DNA from: Casuarina equisetifolia
Taxonomy: Eukaryota > Streptophyta > Magnoliopsida > Fagales > Casuarinaceae
Length of the DNA stretch: 64,000 bases
Direction of reading: 5' to 3'
Assembly (NCBI GenBank): GCA_028551475.1
Contig: CM052361.1
Location: 9,493,501 to 9,557,500 of the forward strand
The position numbers and the translations under genes are program-made. Below are positions 61,446 through 64,000 of this stretch, piece after piece (the stretch's first letter is position 1; every line of letters begins with the position of its first letter). The notes beneath the pieces were generated by a model. The model ran no database searches. It saw only the letters and a list, made by a program, of their open reading frames with translations, and was not told the DNA's origin.

Positions 61446-63543
61446 CTAACGAATGTGGTTTGAGAAATGGTTTGCTTGCTTCATTTCTGATTCCCAAAGC
61501 TTGTTTCTATGGTAGCAGCTGTTAGAGACGTTCACGGTGGTCCTGCCATCAGGACTAATAGGATCATAGGGTGAATCCTCTCCAAATTCAGGAGGTATTG
61601 ACTTGCAGTGTATACTTGGTTCCCACTCTGCCTCGGCAATGACTTTCATTATTTCTTTTATCACTATCTTGCTAGCCTCAGCTGACAAGTGAATTCCATC
61701 CCTGCAGCACCATGGAGTAGCCCAGTGAGAAAGGCACGTGGGGTTTTTAAGAAAATGTTTATTAATCAATATCATATTTATGTCAAAAAAAATTTCTTCC
61801 TTAAAGTCAGTTTTTAAGGTAAGAGAACACCTTTACGTATAAAAATGATTCATGATTAAAATGTTGGTGATATAAGATATTCTTTAACCTCGTTATCCTA
61901 AATAGTGGGAAATATGTTCCTTGGGAACCTAGTTATAATTGATGAAGTGTAGTGCTTAATGTGAGAAACGAAAGTCTCATATAGGGAGGAAAAAAAGAAA
62001 ATATTTAATAATTTTTAAATGTAAAAAAATATCTCTTAACTCATGAGCTACTTTTTGAGTTTGAGCTTTTAAACACTTAAAACTAAAGTTTTAATATAAT
62101 GTTAAAAAGTTAAGTTCAATCATTTTTTAAACTAGTTGATAAGAAAGAGATATTTCACATGCATGGAAAATGTTAGACTAATAATACTTATTCACACTAT
62201 TTTTAGCTATTTAATTTGCATCATGTTGACAAGGTACCACAAATGAAAGAAAACTCACGTAAAGCTAGAAGTCAACCAATCATTCCTTTTTTGAATGGCG
62301 TTCCATAAATCAATTGCCTTGATATCCAACTCATGGCATAGCTCTAAACAAGCTTCTGAATATATCCGACATGACTCATTTGTTCTGGTTAGCTCCTCCA
62401 ATTTAATTCTGTTTTCAATAAGATTTGTATTATTAGAATAGAGGAACTCCCATATGAAAAGAGAAAAAAACAAAGATTTCAGCATAAGTACCTGAATGTT
62501 TTGCAAATTTGTTCCTCGTTGACAGGTGGAGCAGTGAGATAAATAATGCGAGTTTTCTCAGAAAGGCTCTGCCACAAACAAAACAGTTTTTGTTGACACA
62601 AACCACAAAACACCATAGAGAAAGAATTTATTCCAGAAAAAAGTTCTACAGTTTTTGTGAAGCTCTTTTAAGTTCACAGCAAATTACCAAAGTTCATAGA
62701 TTTGTAAGTTATGCAAAATAAATTGTCGAAGTTTGTAGATTTTGTGAGTTAGGACCCTAAAACTGATAAAGTTTGTAGATTATGTGAGTTATAATTTGAA
62801 GAAGTTCTCTGTTCATAGATGGATTAACTTGGAAGAGAAATAAATGCATTCAAACAATTCAAATGGCAATAAATACTGAAACAGCTTTGGAGGATACCCG
62901 TAAATGTAGAGCAATCTTCCTCATATTCTCGATGTACTCAGGAAGAGGAACATGAGGGCCTAGGCCAGATGCATGAGGATGAATTGAGTCGTTACCACCG
63001 AAATAGACAATCACCAAAGAAGGTTGTATGGCGGCATCCTAACAAATTTGTAAAACAGTAAATGCAGGACCACAATCTTAAAAGAATCAAATGGAAAAAA
63101 GAAAGTGAAAAAGGAGAGGTAAAATAGTACGAGGAAATGCCCGAATCCCTAAATAAGCAAGAAAGCATGGAGTCTTAAAATGGTCAACAAAGTGAGACCA
63201 CTTTTTTCTCTTTTCTTTTATTTTTCTCTCCCCTAAGAGATCAACTTTTAGATGGGTTTTCATGTTTTCTGTAAATCTCTACCCATTTGGTGGCAACTTC
63301 AGTCCCATGGAGGGGCGTTTGACTGCATGTGAAGCTTGTGCTTACATTCCCTCATGAATTTAGATTTTTCAACTGATAAGTGCCTCCTATTCAATTTTCA
63401 GGTAAATATAAAAAATAAAAGTGAAAACGGTCTAATCTTCGAGCATGAAGTGACTGAAACATGCCATACCTTTGGAAAAACTAGATCTAAAACCTGTAAA
63501 GCTCGCCTTGAATTCCAACCAGAATATCCTCGCAGCAATATAT
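61446..63543 (-). CDS. GDSL/SGNH-hydrolase esterase, 3' part (isoamyl acetate-hydrolysing/CPRD49 type)
   Basis: Five exons are visible: 63543-63470, 63038-62898, 62568-62492, 62408-62259 and 61701-61446, 698 nt in all. The first exon, with the nucleophile serine block (GDS), lies beyond the window. Block II glycine lies in ILLRGYSGWNSRRA, block III in VYFGGNDS (oxyanion-hole Asn), and block V in FTDGIHLSAEASK (catalytic Asp and His). The C-terminus continues EWEPSIHCKSIPPEFGEDSPYD and ends after HFSNHIR. Such enzymes hydrolyse small esters; the natural substrate is unknown. It looks closest to Arabidopsis At2g38180 from memory, whose neighbour there is an APD gene. All junctions are GT-AG and in phase, so the visible part appears intact. 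Confidence 0.9.
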
Positions 63544-64000
63544 CTGCCTTTAAAGAAAATATAAACCCTACTTCAGATTATGCATAACCTTGTAATAATA
63601 CCTGAGACTGTAGTAAATTGTAATGACATAAAAAGGACACATTCAAGGCACTAGAAACACCACTAGGATTTGTGTTCTAAAAAGGACACATTCAAGGCAC
63701 TAGGAACACCACTAGGATTTGTGTTCCTTTTGCAATTTCTCTTAACTTTCAATGAAAGTTTGCTTATTTTTCTTTGTTGAATCGGAGTTCATAAACAGAT
63801 TTCCATTTGCTTTCAAATAAAAGGAAAAAGATTATAAAACTCATACATTTTCTTGACACCTTCTTTCATTACATCGTCTAGAGTCGATAACCTCTAAGAA
63901 TGGCAGCCTTTTACAGTACACCACAAGTAAACTTTATGCATCGTCTAGAGTCAATATCCTTTACGCTTTCCGTCAAAAAAGAAGGAAAAAACTGGGGGAT
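63544..64000 (-). other. Intron of the GDSL esterase gene
   Basis: No first exon with a GDSIT-like block is seen up to 64000, so this whole stretch is most likely intronic. It includes a tandem duplication at 63631-63728 and two copies of CATCGTCTAGAGTC (about 63872-63885 and 63939-63952). Confidence 0.6.
63631..63728. repeat. Tandem duplication of a 49-bp unit
   Basis: Two head-to-tail copies start AAAAGGACACATTCAAGGCA at 63631 and 63680. They differ by one base over the visible unit, so the duplication is recent. It lies in an intron. Confidence 0.9.

Noticed and set aside
1-64000. tRNA, rRNA, CRISPR, operon-like or bacterial defence features
   Set aside because: No tRNA-like cloverleaf, repeat-spacer array or prokaryotic gene structure was seen; the window is a plant nuclear region.

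Overview
The window is nuclear DNA from a flowering plant, most likely a eudicot. The evidence is many small exons with AT-rich introns, plant-specific protein families (Alfin-like PHD, MYB-CC, APD-type RING ligase, chloroplast rhodanese) and Ty1/copia elements. The species cannot be named from the sequence. All gene models were built by eye from open frames, splice signals and recalled family consensus. Each of the seven complete models other than the cut GDSL gene adds up to an exact multiple of three from start to stop.

Left part (1-21,000) is retrotransposon rich. A Ty1/copia fossil on the minus strand is cut by the window start (internal part 1-3556). After 2.3 kb of AT-rich DNA with no gene comes a complete minus-strand copia insertion at 5873-11461 (243/244-bp LTRs, ATATT target duplication). 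A second, younger one lies on the plus strand at 14938-20521 (240-bp LTRs, GGTTC target duplication). A MYB-CC transcription factor gene (12104-14317, minus) sits between these two related, oppositely oriented elements. All three elements are broken copies.

Right part (21,000-64,000) is gene rich: Alfin-like PHD protein (20995-24076, -), class B DnaJ co-chaperone (25092-28198, -), HAD/CTD-phosphatase-like protein (29128-31609, +), a 27-exon symplekin-like mRNA 3'-end factor (32587-43386, -), an STR10-like chloroplast rhodanese (43968-44748, +), an APD-type transmembrane RING E3 ligase (45296-51455, -), an LMBR1-like membrane protein (55592-59995, +) and the 3' part of a GDSL/SGNH esterase (61446 to the window end, -). 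Two gene pairs are head to head (DnaJ/HAD, symplekin/STR10) and several are tail to tail. A 4.1-kb AT-rich gap at 51456-55591 may hold a solo LTR remnant.

The genes do not form a pathway. They are ordinary housekeeping and regulatory genes whose order recalls Arabidopsis blocks around At3g08910-08930, At5g01390-01460 and At2g38180-38185 (from memory). I found no convincing undescribed system. The points most worth checking are two GC-AG introns, a diverged LHEQLE motif in the MYB-CC protein, the opposed copia pair around a transcription factor gene, in-frame upstream ATGs in three genes, and the conserved gene order.
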